64,000 nucleotides of DNA from Terriglobia bacterium (GCA_020073185.1 JAIQFT010000010.1:32516-96515); one strand, 5' to 3'; shown: positions 44,258 to 53,886, counted from the stretch's first letter. A program made the numbers and translations. The notes: generated by a model not told the origin, from the letters alone.

Positions 44258-44860
44258 ATGAAGCGATTTTGTCAAACTTTGATGCTGTGCCTCATTGGGT
44301 TAATGGCGATACCGCGTGCCACGGCACAAAACTTGAAAGGTAACCCGACCGATACTCAGGTCGTCGCGATCGAAACAGTGTTAACACAAGTTCAGGCTGC
44401 GCTCATCCGAGTTCAAAAACAGCTGACAAACAAGAAGTTGCCGCTCCTAAAATCCGTCACTCTAACGTTGCAAACAACTGTCACCAAAGAGGTCGGTGCG
44501 CAGCTGAAGCTGTGGGTGATCACGATCGGTGGTAAAATCGAACGTGATCGAGCTCAAGAAATCGTTATTCAACTTACACCGCCGAGCCCGCAAAATGCGA
44601 CCAAGGTCGGAACTGAAGATCTTGGGGCCGCTCTCGAAAGCGCCATCGTAAGCGCAGCACAAGGCGTGAATGCTGCTGGGACGCCCCAGCTCCCACTCCA
44701 GTTTAGCGGGCTTTCGGCGAGCATTGGATTCACGGTGAAGAAAGAAGGAATCGCCGGAGCCAATGTCTCGCTGACCCCAATAACTGCCGACTTTAGCGGA
44801 GACCTCTCGAAAACGGCTGTTCAAAACATCAAGGTCGTTTTTGGCGAGGTTAAGAGTTGA
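44258..44860 (+). CDS. Exported Trypco2-like protein with internal duplication
   Basis: 200 residues from ATG 44258 with GGAGGA seven bases upstream. The signal peptide (TLMLCLIGLMAIPRATAQ) is followed by a helix (AIETVLTQVQAALIRVQKQL) and a beta segment (LPLLKSVTLTLQTTV, then QLKLWVITIGG, then AQEIVIQLTPP). This is the layout of trypsin-co-occurring domain 2 (Trypco2). A second unit (about 125-195: DLGAALESAIVSAAQGVN, LPLQFSGLSASIGFTV, AVQNIKVVF) repeats the helix-strand order. The next gene, one base away, codes a trypsin-like protease. Domain call is by pattern recall, not search. GC is lower than in surrounding genes. Confidence 0.72.
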   Translation: MKRFCQTLMLCLIGLMAIPRATAQNLKGNPTDTQVVAIETVLTQVQAALIRVQKQLTNKKLPLLKSVTLTLQTTVTKEVGAQLKLWVITIGGKIERDRAQEIVIQLTPPSPQNATKVGTEDLGAALESAIVSAAQGVNAAGTPQLPLQFSGLSASIGFTVKKEGIAGANVSLTPITADFSGDLSKTAVQNIKVVFGEVKS

Positions 44861-44861
44861 G

Positions 44862-46442
44862 ATGCGGAGCGTGGCAGATACCCGGAAGCAACTGAGCCTA
44901 CTCACCCTGTTGTTGTTGATGAGTAGCGCCGCGATGGGCCAGGGCGCATGTGAAAGTTTTGTGCCGGGAGCTTTGGATGCGACGGCTATCAGACAACAGT
45001 TCAGCGGCGCAGTACTGAGAATTGGCAGTACGGGTACAGGCTATTTGATTGATTCATCCGGTGGTTACGTGCTCACAGCAGCTCATGTGGTTAGCCCGAT
45101 GGTCGATCAGGGTATTCCGGTAGTCGCGACCAGCCCGTCGAAGGAAGACACGCTCGAACTAAGTGTCGTCCAGGTCTTGGAACCCCAAGATCTCGCCCTT
45201 CTTCAGGTCAAGAATCCCGAAATAGCGTCGAATATACAACCGCTGGACATTTCATTCCACTTACCCGACGAGTCAATCAATCTGGTCGCCATGGGATATC
45301 CGAAGGTCGGCGACGAGAACAACAGAAGCCTCAAGGTTTTTGACGCGAAGTTCACCGAGCTAACGACCAGCGGTTTGATTGAGGTCGACCAGCGAACCTA
45401 TTACGGCAATAGTGGCGGCCCCCTAGTGGATCGAACTGGAAGTGTGGTGGGGACATGTGAGCAGGAAGCGGGCGGGAACAATCTTGCACGTTATTCTCCA
45501 TCGGCAAACGCCAAACCCTTGTTGGAGAGGATTCCCCTCAGTTCCCGGATGAAAATGATCGACAAGCGATTCCGCGATGGCACACTGCCTCGACCGGAAC
45601 TCGTCCAGCTTCTTCTAAAGAGACCGGGGGGGCCTAGCAACGTTGAGCTTTACCTGTGGATGAAGCACATCTCTGCCTCAAAGATCAGCTACTCGAAACT
45701 CAAAGAATTCTTGACTTGTCCACTTCTGTCAGCGTTGGCCGACCGCAATATGCTGGACGCCATCCAGTTTTTCGTCTCGCAGGCCGACCCAGCGATAATT
45801 AGCAAAGTTAGCCTTGAACTCGGAAAACGCGAAGCCAGACTCGGAAAAGCGGCTGCGGCGCTGCAAAACTCAAGGATTGCACTGGATGCATTCTCCAAGC
45901 TAGGCGATACGAAGGGTCAAGCCGAAGCGGAACTGCTGATAGGAAATATCCTAGAGCAGTCGGGGGCATACGATTCAGCTTTGGCGCGGTATCAAGAAGC
46001 ACTAGACAACGTTAATGCCACTGCTTGGTACGACCTCCATGCGCAGACCCTAATTCACCTTGGTTCGGTAGACTCAAAACGTGGCGATTACAAAGCAGCC
46101 GCTGCCAATTACGAACTGGCTCTTCCTCTTCTGCAAAAACAAGGTCGCGACAAACAGGTTGCAGCGACGTTCGTTGACTTAGCAGCGATTAAGGTGCATC
46201 AGAGCCTGTATCAGTCGGCCATGGATTACATATCGAAAGCGCTACATATCTATAGCAAGAAACCGGACAAGCCTGCAGAAGCTTCTACATGGTATTTGCT
46301 TGGGAACATTCAGCTCCAGACGAACGACGTCAAAGCGGCAAGAAACAGTTTCTCGGAGGCACTGCGCCTCGATCCCGCCGGCAAGAACTCAAGTGATATT
46401 ACGACTGTTCTAAACACCCTTGGAGGTACACTCGAGGAATAA
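44862..46442 (+). CDS. Exported trypsin-like serine protease with TPR repeats
   Basis: 526 residues from ATG 44862, which follows the previous stop by one base (TGAGATG), so the genes are translationally coupled. A signal peptide (LSLLTLLLLMSSAAMGQG) with a following Cys is present. The trypsin-fold domain has the full triad: His75 (VLTAAHVV), Asp110 (PQDLALLQV) and Ser184 (GNSGGPLVD). A helical linker (about 235-320) leads to TPR-like repeats from about 325 (LGKAAAALQNSRIALDAFSKLG, GAYDSALARYQEALDN, GDYKAAAANYELALP, YQSAMDYISKALHIY, NDVKAARNSFSEALRL). Probably a regulated envelope protease whose TPRs recruit substrate or the Trypco2 partner. Confidence 0.88.
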   Translation: MRSVADTRKQLSLLTLLLLMSSAAMGQGACESFVPGALDATAIRQQFSGAVLRIGSTGTGYLIDSSGGYVLTAAHVVSPMVDQGIPVVATSPSKEDTLELSVVQVLEPQDLALLQVKNPEIASNIQPLDISFHLPDESINLVAMGYPKVGDENNRSLKVFDAKFTELTTSGLIEVDQRTYYGNSGGPLVDRTGSVVGTCEQEAGGNNLARYSPSANAKPLLERIPLSSRMKMIDKRFRDGTLPRPELVQLLLKRPGGPSNVELYLWMKHISASKISYSKLKEFLTCPLLSALADRNMLDAIQFFVSQADPAIISKVSLELGKREARLGKAAAALQNSRIALDAFSKLGDTKGQAEAELLIGNILEQSGAYDSALARYQEALDNVNATAWYDLHAQTLIHLGSVDSKRGDYKAAAANYELALPLLQKQGRDKQVAATFVDLAAIKVHQSLYQSAMDYISKALHIYSKKPDKPAEASTWYLLGNIQLQTNDVKAARNSFSEALRLDPAGKNSSDITTVLNTLGGTLEE

Positions 46443-46572
46443 CAGTTAGTCTACTACGCGGACCTCGGATGCGACGACTATCACCACGGTGAACCCAGTA
46501 TCGCAAAAGATGGCAGGGTGGCCGAGCCTCACGACCAGCGGCACGTCGGCCACAAGCCACTGGCCGCTGCTC

Positions 46573-47160
46573 CTACATTCCTTCCTTCCCACGCGTGGAC
46601 ACGTACACCAGCGCGAACTCGCTGCCCGCGCCCACCGGCTTGACCGCCACAATGTGCTGCCGGTCCGGCGTGCCCGCCTTCAGTTCCACGTCCGTGCCTT
46701 CATGCGCGCCCTTGTCGCAGGTGATCTCTTTCGGGGCATCTATATGGTTGTAGGTCACGAAGCCCTGCTGTTGGCACTCCAGGAACTTGCCGCCGAACGC
46801 CTTCATCTTCGGCCGATAGAAATCCAGCACCTTGGACGGCGGATCGCCGCTGCGGAACTTGATGGCGACAACTTTCAAGCCGAACGCGCCGCTGGAAATG
46901 TTCACGTTGGCCGCGTCCTTGTCGTGATCCGTTCTTGTTACCCGTTGCGCTCCCGGATACACCGGCAGCCCGGTGTCTTTCACGTCCACGTCGGTGTTGA
47001 CTTTCAAGTCGCCGAACGGGGTGCGGATGTCCACCTTCTTCTCGCCGCTCTCGGTCCGCCCCTCGTTGATCGAGCACCCGGCCAGCCACACGAGCGTGGC
47101 CAGGGCGAGAATTGCCAGGAAGAATTGCTTACGGGGCTGAAGCTGTTTTCGTGCTGCCAT
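46573..47160 (-). CDS. Lipoprotein, unknown function
   Basis: 195 residues from ATG 47160 with a strong GAGGAGGGA site. The signal peptide ends in a lipobox (VWLAGCSINEG), so it is an outer- or inner-membrane lipoprotein. The mature part has VDIRTPFGDLKVNTDVDVKDTG and VYPGAQRVTRTD, then ISSGAFGLKVVAIKFRSGD and VLDFYRPKMKAFG. The order is common in small Acidobacteriota lipoproteins. No catalytic motif. It begins inside the last 32 bases of the GH3 gene, so both are transcribed together. Confidence 0.82.
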   Translation of the reverse strand: MAARKQLQPRKQFFLAILALATLVWLAGCSINEGRTESGEKKVDIRTPFGDLKVNTDVDVKDTGLPVYPGAQRVTRTDHDKDAANVNISSGAFGLKVVAIKFRSGDPPSKVLDFYRPKMKAFGGKFLECQQQGFVTYNHIDAPKEITCDKGAHEGTDVELKAGTPDRQHIVAVKPVGAGSEFALVYVSTRGKEGM

Positions 47161-49048
47161 GATATTTCGTCCCTCCTCGGCGCGCCTGCTGTGCCCGTTC
47201 AATGCCCGCGCCGCGTTGCGCGATGCCGGGAATCGATACCGGCAGACGCCCACGAATCGCGATCTCGCCGAACAAGGCCCGGATCGCGCTCAACTCCGAA
47301 ACACTCACGAACGAATAGGTGCACAAATAATTCTGTACCTCGGGAAACTCCGCCGCCATGTATGGATTTCCCATGGCGATGACTACCGTGCGCGCCCCGG
47401 CCCGGCTGAGGATGGACTCGATCAGCGCGTCCATGTCGCGGGTCAGCCCCAGCGAGTTCTTCATCTCGTTGCTGATCATCGGCCCCAGGAACATCGGCGC
47501 CAGCACCACCTGAGCCTGCTCCACCGCCGACATCACCTGCGGTGTCATGCCCCCGGCGATGCGCCGGTCGACGTAGAATACCAGCGCATCCGGCACACGC
47601 GCGCGCAACTCGCGCTCGAACACGCGCCCGTACTCGAAGCGGACGTCGTCGGTGAGAATGACGGCAACCACCCGGTTCCGGGTCTCCTCCACCTTGAGAT
47701 ACGGATTCGCCATGGCCGCGGTTCCCGCAGAAGCACGTCTCAGCGGCAGCACCTGGCCGTTGTCGCGCACCAGGGTGATAGCGGCATCGGCCACATGCTG
47801 CCCGTAGGCCACGTTCGCCGGCTGTGCCACCAGTTCAGATAGTTTCTCGATGTCCACCAGCCGCGCCTTGTGCAGCCCCACCGACGCCTTCGCGCGCAGC
47901 ACCTTGAACACCGACGCGTTGATTTGCGCCTCCGGAATCTCCCCACTGCGCGCGGCCTGCAGCAAGCCGTTGTAGGCGCCGTCAATATCCTGCGGGATCA
48001 GCACCATGTCGTTGCCCGCTTTGACCGCCGCCACCGCCGCCGCGCCCGACGGGTTCGGCGCCGTGACGTAAATCCGCATCAGCGCGTTCATGTCGAGGGC
48101 GTCGGTGACCACCAGTCCTTGGAATCCCATTCTCTTTTGCAGCAGGCCGGTGACCACTGCGTGCGAGGTTGTCGCCACCTTGTTCGGGTCCGGCTCCAGC
48201 GCCGGCACGGTGACGTGGGCGATCATTACCGCGTCCACGCCGGCGCTGACGGCCGCCTGGAACGGCGGCAGCTCCACCGCTTGCAGCCGCTGCAGGTCGC
48301 CATTCACTTCCGCCAATTGCAGGTGGGAGTTGGTGGCGGTGTCGCCGTGGCCGGGAAAATGTTTCGCCGTCACCAGCATGCCGGATTGGTGTGCGCCGGC
48401 GATGTAGGCCGCCGCCAGCGCGCCCACCTGCCGGGGATCCTCGCCGAACGAGCGCGTATTGATCACCGGATTCAGCGGGTTGGAATTGACGTCGGCATCG
48501 GGATAAAAATTCCACTCCACGCCGATGGCGCGCGCTTCCATGCCCGTGATGCGGCCCGCCGACTCGGCATCCGCCAAACTCCCGTCCGCGCCGAACGCCA
48601 TGGCGTGCGGAAACACCGTGGTGCCGTGCAGGCGCATGGCAAGCCCGCGCTCGAAGTCCGCCCCGAAGAGCAGCGGCAGCTCCGAGTCGCGCTGCAGCTG
48701 GTTGGTCATCATCGCCGCTTCGTAGGGCTGGTTGCGCAGCACGAAAGGCCCATCCACCGGCACCGTCAGTCCGAAGGATCCGATGTGGTACTTGTGCATC
48801 ATCTCGCGCAGCCGCTGGTATTCCGCGCTGTTGACGTTGAGAAACTCGGCCCGCGACCACACCAGCAGCATCTGCCCGATCTTCTCTTCCAGCGACAGAC
48901 GCTTCAGCGTCTTCTGCGCCCACTTTTCGCCCTCACGATCCAGCCGCACCGGCCCGACCGCTTGGAATTTTTGCTTGCGTTCTTTGCCCAGTACGCCGGT
49001 CGCCAGGCACACCACCAGTGCGATAACCAGGGCAAGTCGTTTGAGCAT
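47129..49048 (-). CDS. Exported glycoside hydrolase family 3 enzyme (NagZ-like)
   Basis: 639 residues. A signal peptide (RLALVIALVVCLATGVLG) is followed by the GH3 barrel. The diagnostic KHFPGHGDT motif is at 229-237, with the acid/base His of the His/Asp dyad type (HGDT), and the nucleophile is Asp316 (VVTDALDM). This combination marks the NagZ-type beta-N-acetylhexosaminidases. A second alpha/beta domain (about 440-610) follows, as in two-domain GH3 enzymes. Export suggests action on peptidoglycan fragments or other amino sugars in the periplasm. The lipoprotein gene overlaps its 3' end. Confidence 0.9.
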   Translation of the reverse strand: MLKRLALVIALVVCLATGVLGKERKQKFQAVGPVRLDREGEKWAQKTLKRLSLEEKIGQMLLVWSRAEFLNVNSAEYQRLREMMHKYHIGSFGLTVPVDGPFVLRNQPYEAAMMTNQLQRDSELPLLFGADFERGLAMRLHGTTVFPHAMAFGADGSLADAESAGRITGMEARAIGVEWNFYPDADVNSNPLNPVINTRSFGEDPRQVGALAAAYIAGAHQSGMLVTAKHFPGHGDTATNSHLQLAEVNGDLQRLQAVELPPFQAAVSAGVDAVMIAHVTVPALEPDPNKVATTSHAVVTGLLQKRMGFQGLVVTDALDMNALMRIYVTAPNPSGAAAVAAVKAGNDMVLIPQDIDGAYNGLLQAARSGEIPEAQINASVFKVLRAKASVGLHKARLVDIEKLSELVAQPANVAYGQHVADAAITLVRDNGQVLPLRRASAGTAAMANPYLKVEETRNRVVAVILTDDVRFEYGRVFERELRARVPDALVFYVDRRIAGGMTPQVMSAVEQAQVVLAPMFLGPMISNEMKNSLGLTRDMDALIESILSRAGARTVVIAMGNPYMAAEFPEVQNYLCTYSFVSVSELSAIRALFGEIAIRGRLPVSIPGIAQRGAGIERAQQARRGGTKYHGSTKTASAP

Positions 49049-49307
49049 GAGCGAAGCGTAACACAGGCTTCAGGCTTCAGGAGCCTACGGCAACTCGATT
49101 CGATCGACAGACTGGTTCGCAACCATTTTCCCCGTACCGGGTTAAGTAATTGACCTCGCGTGCGCGTCCGCCGTTCCAATGAGACAATAAGATGAACCGT
49201 TTCTCAGCCTCAACAGGTGGCGAAAAACTCCCGCAGCAGTTTGCGGCGACTGAGCGTCTAATCTCATGCGGGCACGCGCGGCTCGCGGGGGGACCGTTCG
49301 TCTTCTA

Positions 49308-50402
49308 ATGGCATTGACTCGAATTCCGCTTCTCGACTACCCATCGCCGGAACCGAGGCGCGATGCGCCGGAAGCGGTCCAGACCAGCCTTCCTTTTGAT
49401 CGCGACGGCGGCCAGCCCGCCGGTCCGGTGGAAGCGCCTGTTCTGCTCATCCTGCTCCAGGACGACCTGGCGCGCTCGCGCCTGCGGGAAGCATTCTGGA
49501 TCTCGCTGGTGGCGCACCTGCTGATCGTCATCGCCGTCGCCGCCGGGCCAAAGTATTTTCCGCTGCATCGCCTGGTCGCCGTGCGTTCCGCCGAAGATCT
49601 GATGCGGGAGCGCCAGGCCACCTTTCTCGAACTGCCCAAGGACGAGCAGCAAGTAACGACGCGCCCCAAATCCAAGTTCATCTCCGACAAGGACCGCATC
49701 GCCACCTCGCGCGCCCCGCAGATTGACCGCCAAACGCTGGATGAACTCCGCGACGCGCGGCGTCCCGGCGCTCCCGGACCAGGCGGAGCTCCGCAGCAGG
49801 CACCGGCCGCGGCCGAAGCCCAGCCCAATCCGGCAATGCGCAATCCGGGCGGCGGCGCGCCCCCTCCGCCCGCGAACCAGGAGCAGTCGGCGCAGCTTCG
49901 CATTCCGCCAATGAGCGCCAAACAGGCGTTCGGCGGCGCCATGTCTCCGGGATCGGCGATTGAGCAGGCGGCGCGCGGCGCGGCAGCCACGCGCAGCGGC
50001 TACGGCGCCGGCGGCGATTACGGCACCGCGTTTCCCACCGGCGGCGGCATCCGCAGCAACATGGACATCCTCAGCGACACCATGGGGGTGGATTTCGGTC
50101 CCTACCTGGAGCGCGTCCTGCACGCCGTCCGCCAGAACTGGTACCAGCTCATTCCCGAAGTCGCGCGCGCTCCGCTGATGAAAAAAGGAAAAGTCGGGAT
50201 AGAATTTGCCATCATGAAGGACGGCTCGGTGGCCGGCATGAGGCTGGTGAGCCCGTCCGGCGATGTCTCGCTGGACCGCGCCGCCTGGGGCGGGATTACC
50301 TACTCCAATCCTTTCCCGCCGCTGCCCGCCGAATTCCGCGGACAGTACTTGGCGCTGCGTTTCCGCTTCTTCTACAACCCCGACAAGCACGATCTGGAGT
50401 AG
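49308..50402 (+). CDS. TonB-like protein with C-terminal TonB domain
   Basis: 364 residues from ATG 49308 (an upstream in-frame ATG at 49266 is less likely). One transmembrane helix (FWISLVAHLLIVIAVAAG, about 75-92) is followed by a long Pro/Ala/Gly-rich spacer (about 140-250, GAPGPGGAPQQAPAAAEAQ) that could span the periplasm. The C-terminal domain (about 275-355) has YLERVLHAVRQNWYQL, IEFAIMKDGSVAGM and FPPLPAEFRGQYLALRF, the TonB C-terminal pattern. No ExbB/ExbD genes are nearby. An N-terminal cytoplasmic part of about 70 residues is unusual for TonB. Confidence 0.85.
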   Translation: MALTRIPLLDYPSPEPRRDAPEAVQTSLPFDRDGGQPAGPVEAPVLLILLQDDLARSRLREAFWISLVAHLLIVIAVAAGPKYFPLHRLVAVRSAEDLMRERQATFLELPKDEQQVTTRPKSKFISDKDRIATSRAPQIDRQTLDELRDARRPGAPGPGGAPQQAPAAAEAQPNPAMRNPGGGAPPPPANQEQSAQLRIPPMSAKQAFGGAMSPGSAIEQAARGAAATRSGYGAGGDYGTAFPTGGGIRSNMDILSDTMGVDFGPYLERVLHAVRQNWYQLIPEVARAPLMKKGKVGIEFAIMKDGSVAGMRLVSPSGDVSLDRAAWGGITYSNPFPPLPAEFRGQYLALRFRFFYNPDKHDLE

Positions 50403-50866
50403 TTTCCCGGTTCGAATCGGTCTGTCGGTCTCTCCGTCGATCAGTCCATCGCAATCTCTATAAACTTTAGACGGTCACCGCCCAATCCCCCTGCCCTCCG
50501 CGTGAACGCGAAACCGTCAGCTCGATACCCTTTACGCTTCTTTACACATCAGGGACAAACGGAGAGCAACATCCGGCAACCTGGCGTGTATCTCTGTGAG
50601 TGCAGGGGAATCAACCGCACGCGCAATGCCTCTCCTTGTTCCTAAGTACGCGGCTCCTTCAGCTCAACTTCCCAGCCCCTCACAAGAGTGTGTTGTCAAG
50701 CGGACACAACAGCAAGAATGGCGTGCGCATTTTGCGATGCCTGTCGCTGCCAGCTATTGCCCCGTGATCCATGGCGTCGTGCAGGCATAGACAGCGCCGA
50801 TGCGACATTGCCGAGCCGCACGGGCCGGCAGTCGCTGATGAAAGCGCGGAAATCGAGGAGGAGGAA
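50403..50866. other. Intergenic region, no gene supported
   Basis: About 460 bp between the TonB-like gene and the arylsulfotransferase-like gene. Short frames only. A sequence GGTTCGAATC at 50409-50418 resembles a tRNA T-loop but has no matching stems around it. Confidence 0.4.
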
Positions 50867-52093
50867 ATGAATAAGCAAGGGGTTGCGATCATGGTACTGG
50901 CCGCGGCAGGCTTCGGCATCGGTTGTGGGACGCCGAGTCTGCAGATCACTGTCACCCGCTCGCCCACGTTGACTCCCGCCAGCGGGGTGGCGCTGTTTTC
51001 GGCGACCGAGGGCCCGCTGCAGGCCTTTGCAACGGATTTGAACGGGAAAATTGTTTGGCAGTACAACTTCGACAGTCATTCGGGTCAGTACGAGCCGCTG
51101 CCCATCCAGGAATTGCCGAGCGGCCATCTGCTCATTGTCGCGGCCCACGCCGATGGGATTGGATCTTGCTCAACCTGCGGCATGGATAACCTGGTTCAAG
51201 AAATCGATCTGGCGGGGAACACTATCTGGCAGCTCACCAATGCGCAGCTCCAGGATCAGCTCACGGCGGCGGGCTACCACATCACGATTGCGCAGATGAG
51301 TCACGATGCTCTGGCGCTGCCCAATGGACATGTTGTCGTGCTGCTGAGCGATCTCAAAGATATCAGCAGCCTGGCGGGGCAGACTGGCACCACCACCGTG
51401 GAGGGCGCCGCCTTGGTTGATCTGGATACGGACCACCATCCGGTTTGGGCGTGGGACGCCTTCGATCACCTCGATGTGAACCGCCATCCCTACTTTAAAC
51501 TTCCCGACTGGATTCATGGCAATGCGGTGAGCTACTCACCCGATGACGGAGACCTGATTCTCTCCTCGAGGGCGCAGTCGTGGGTGATCAAAATTGACTA
51601 CCAGAATGGCGGCGGAAGCGGCGACATCGTTTGGCGCCTCGGATACCAGGGCGACTTCACCTTAACCAACGGCGGTCCGGCCGATTGGTTTTACGGACAA
51701 CACGCCCCGGTGCTTCTCAGCCCCAACAGTACGGGAGTTTTCAAAATCGGAGTGTTCGATAACGGCAATAGCCGGGTCTTGGACACGAGTGGAGCGATGT
51801 GCGGCACGAGCGGCGAGCCCGCCTGCTACAGCACCGTGCCGATCTATCAGGTTGACGAGGTCAACCACACAGCCACAGTGGTTTGGCGCGACACGCTGCC
51901 ATTCTTCAGCTCCTCGGTCGGCAACATGCAGGTCCTCGGCAACGGTGATGTATGGTTTGACGCGGGGTCTGTCAATGGGAACGCCGAAGCTATCGTCCGG
52001 GAGGTTACGATGGATTCCAACCCCCAGACGGTGCTGGAAATGCATGTGAATCGGAGGGTCTATCGGGCTGTCTACATGCCGAGCCTCAATTGA
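50867..52093 (+). CDS. Arylsulfotransferase (ASST)-like lipoprotein
   Basis: 408 residues from ATG 50867 with a very strong GAGGAGGAGGAA site. The signal ends in a lipobox-like GFGIGCGTP. The body is a beta-propeller of the ASST type: WQYNFDSHSGQYEPLPIQEL, LIVAAHADGIG, WIHGNAVSYSPDDGDLILSS, WVIKIDY, GQHAPVLL and VWRDTLPFFSSSVGNMQVL. The segment DWIHGNAV carries the His that acts in sulfuryl transfer in ASST. Two CxxC-like pairs (CSTCG and CGTSGEPAC) may form disulfides. It could move sulfate between phenolic compounds, but the donor is unknown. Confidence 0.82.
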   Translation: MNKQGVAIMVLAAAGFGIGCGTPSLQITVTRSPTLTPASGVALFSATEGPLQAFATDLNGKIVWQYNFDSHSGQYEPLPIQELPSGHLLIVAAHADGIGSCSTCGMDNLVQEIDLAGNTIWQLTNAQLQDQLTAAGYHITIAQMSHDALALPNGHVVVLLSDLKDISSLAGQTGTTTVEGAALVDLDTDHHPVWAWDAFDHLDVNRHPYFKLPDWIHGNAVSYSPDDGDLILSSRAQSWVIKIDYQNGGGSGDIVWRLGYQGDFTLTNGGPADWFYGQHAPVLLSPNSTGVFKIGVFDNGNSRVLDTSGAMCGTSGEPACYSTVPIYQVDEVNHTATVVWRDTLPFFSSSVGNMQVLGNGDVWFDAGSVNGNAEAIVREVTMDSNPQTVLEMHVNRRVYRAVYMPSLN

Positions 52094-52176
52094 CGCCGGG
52101 GCTGGACCGACAATTCTTGCCGTACCGGGCGCGATTCCCGACATCGTCTTCGGCCACTTGGAACCCGTTAGCGAGC

Positions 52177-52563
52177 CTATGTACCGGCTGTCGATGCCCG
52201 CGCAGCGGACGGCTTTGCCGGAGTCAGCACGATCAGGGCTGCACAGATGATGCCAATCACAACCAGCGGCGGCAGGTCTTCGCGCTGGCTCCCACCTTGA
52301 AATGCCTGCACCACCATAACAGCATCGTGAGCAAGGGTTGACCATGCAAAGCAGGCGATCAGGCTGCGATTCGCCGACGGGTCACGGACGGCTAACAACA
52401 GGAAGACCCCGATCGGGAAATATATGCCAAGAATCATCTGGTCGCCTGCCGAGACCTGGCTGTTCCGCAGATGCAAGAGAGAGGTCACCAATGGATAGAT
52501 TCCAGCCACAAGAGCCAATCCCACCAACACCAACAGGATCTTCAGCGCCCGTTCTCGATTCAT
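52177..52563 (-). CDS. DUF6632-like membrane protein
   Basis: 128 residues. Four predicted transmembrane segments: ALKILLVLVGLALVAGIYPLV, MILGIYFPIGVFLLLAV, LIACFAWSTLAHDAVMVVQA and LPPLVVIGIICAALIVLT. The pattern GIYFPIGVFLLLA then SLIACFAWSTLAHDAVM is typical of a short membrane-protein family common in Acidobacteriota and related groups. No catalytic residues. The start at 52563 lies in a region without a strong ribosome-binding site. Confidence 0.78.
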   Translation of the reverse strand: MNRERALKILLVLVGLALVAGIYPLVTSLLHLRNSQVSAGDQMILGIYFPIGVFLLLAVRDPSANRSLIACFAWSTLAHDAVMVVQAFQGGSQREDLPPLVVIGIICAALIVLTPAKPSAARASTAGT

Positions 52564-52672
52564 GTATGCCCTCCCCTATGCCGCCTAATTGAGGCCGGCG
52601 CCTCCGCTCCGCACCCGCGACCGTCGCGTGCCCCTTCCTCTTATGCGGAGGAGCTTTCTATTTCAGCCGATC

Positions 52673-53587
52673 CTACTGTTGTGCTTCTCCGAGCGGAATG
52701 ATTTTGGTGTCGCTGCGGAATTTCTTGTAGTCACGGTCGGTAATGTCGAGATCGAAATTAAACTTCTTTAAGAGAGCCAAGCGGAAGTCGACATCCACAG
52801 CGACGTGCCGTGGCAGCCAGACTTCCTCATTGACCCGAGTCTGCTCAATGATGATGCGCGAGCCTTTGTGCAAGCGGAGCAAGAATAGTCCAAACGAAAC
52901 CGTGTCGATGCACTGCACGTCAAGCTTCCTCCACTGGATCTCATCTTTATCGATCCAAGCACGAAAGCGAAACTTGGGCAGGATTTTGGCCCCTTTCAGA
53001 TGTGGTTCGTAACCGCTTTTGGGATCGGCGTCAATGACGTAGTTTTCACGCCCGTCGAGGGATTCCACGCCCAAGAAGCGGAAGTTGTAAGCGTTGGCCA
53101 CTTCGCGGACGAATTGCCGGCTATCCTCGCGCTCTTTTGCCTCTTTTCGCAATCGCTTCTCGCGAGCAGCTTCCGACTCATTCTTGCGCTTGTCGATCAG
53201 CTTCTGAACCTTGTCATCTTCCTTCTTAGCGTCTTTCTCAGAAAGCGGCTTGTCGTCCTTGGAGATCAGCTTCTGCACCTGCTCCCCGTAGACTTCCATC
53301 ACATCGTAGGTTTTAATCTCCGTGGATTTCACCTGGCCCTTGCCGTCGAGACGGCGCACTTCCTGCCGTTCGACGTAGGTGTAGTCGCGCAGCTTCTTGT
53401 CGTTTTCCAGGTCCTTGTCGGCGGATTCGCGAATGAGTTGGCGGATTTGATCTTCCGACAGCGAAGTTGCCGGAGCAGTGGTGGTAGCAACCGGATCAGA
53501 CGCTTTCTGGGAGTTCGGCGTCGCTTGGCCAAAAGCCAGAGCCGACAGGAGAGTTGCAAAAACCGCGTATCTGAACTGCACTTTCAT
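52673..53587 (-). CDS. Exported lipoprotein-sorting-like protein with coiled coil
   Basis: 304 residues. The signal peptide (RYAVFATLLSALAFGQ) is followed by an acidic/basic helical part (about 45-170) with an extended coiled-coil stretch (KKEDDKVQKLIDKRKNES). The C-terminal half (about 175-300) is beta-rich with FRAWIDKDEIQWRKLDVQ and SFGLFLLRLHKGSRIIIEQ, which look like strands of the LolA/LolB or outer-membrane lipoprotein-sorting fold. The function is not certain. It is divergent from the DinB gene; an AT-rich stretch TTTAGTATACG precedes the start. Confidence 0.75.
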   Translation of the reverse strand: MKVQFRYAVFATLLSALAFGQATPNSQKASDPVATTTAPATSLSEDQIRQLIRESADKDLENDKKLRDYTYVERQEVRRLDGKGQVKSTEIKTYDVMEVYGEQVQKLISKDDKPLSEKDAKKEDDKVQKLIDKRKNESEAAREKRLRKEAKEREDSRQFVREVANAYNFRFLGVESLDGRENYVIDADPKSGYEPHLKGAKILPKFRFRAWIDKDEIQWRKLDVQCIDTVSFGLFLLRLHKGSRIIIEQTRVNEEVWLPRHVAVDVDFRLALLKKFNFDLDITDRDYKKFRSDTKIIPLGEAQQ

Positions 53588-53886
53588 CTTTACGTATACT
53601 AAACTTCCGCGGCTCCATCAGGCTTTTCCTGCGGCCAGGCCCCCTGGCGCGGCGAACGCAACGATCGGACCGCGCCGAGGTCGGTCGGACTGGGGGGGAT
53701 TTTCTCGGAGAGTACTAAGCCGCCAATCAGTTGGCCCGCATTGCTCGGCAAAGCCGCGATGCGAGCACGCGGACATCTTACCCATTGTTCCCGAGTTGCG
53801 GGCAACCTGGGAGTTAACGAGAGACCCATTCCAACTTCCGGATTGCCGACGGCCCAGAAGTATCATAGGTCAAGGAGCAGGGAGCC

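Noticed and set aside
50405..50425. tRNA-like T-loop sequence GGTTCGAATC
   Set aside because: No acceptor, D or anticodon stems could be built around it.
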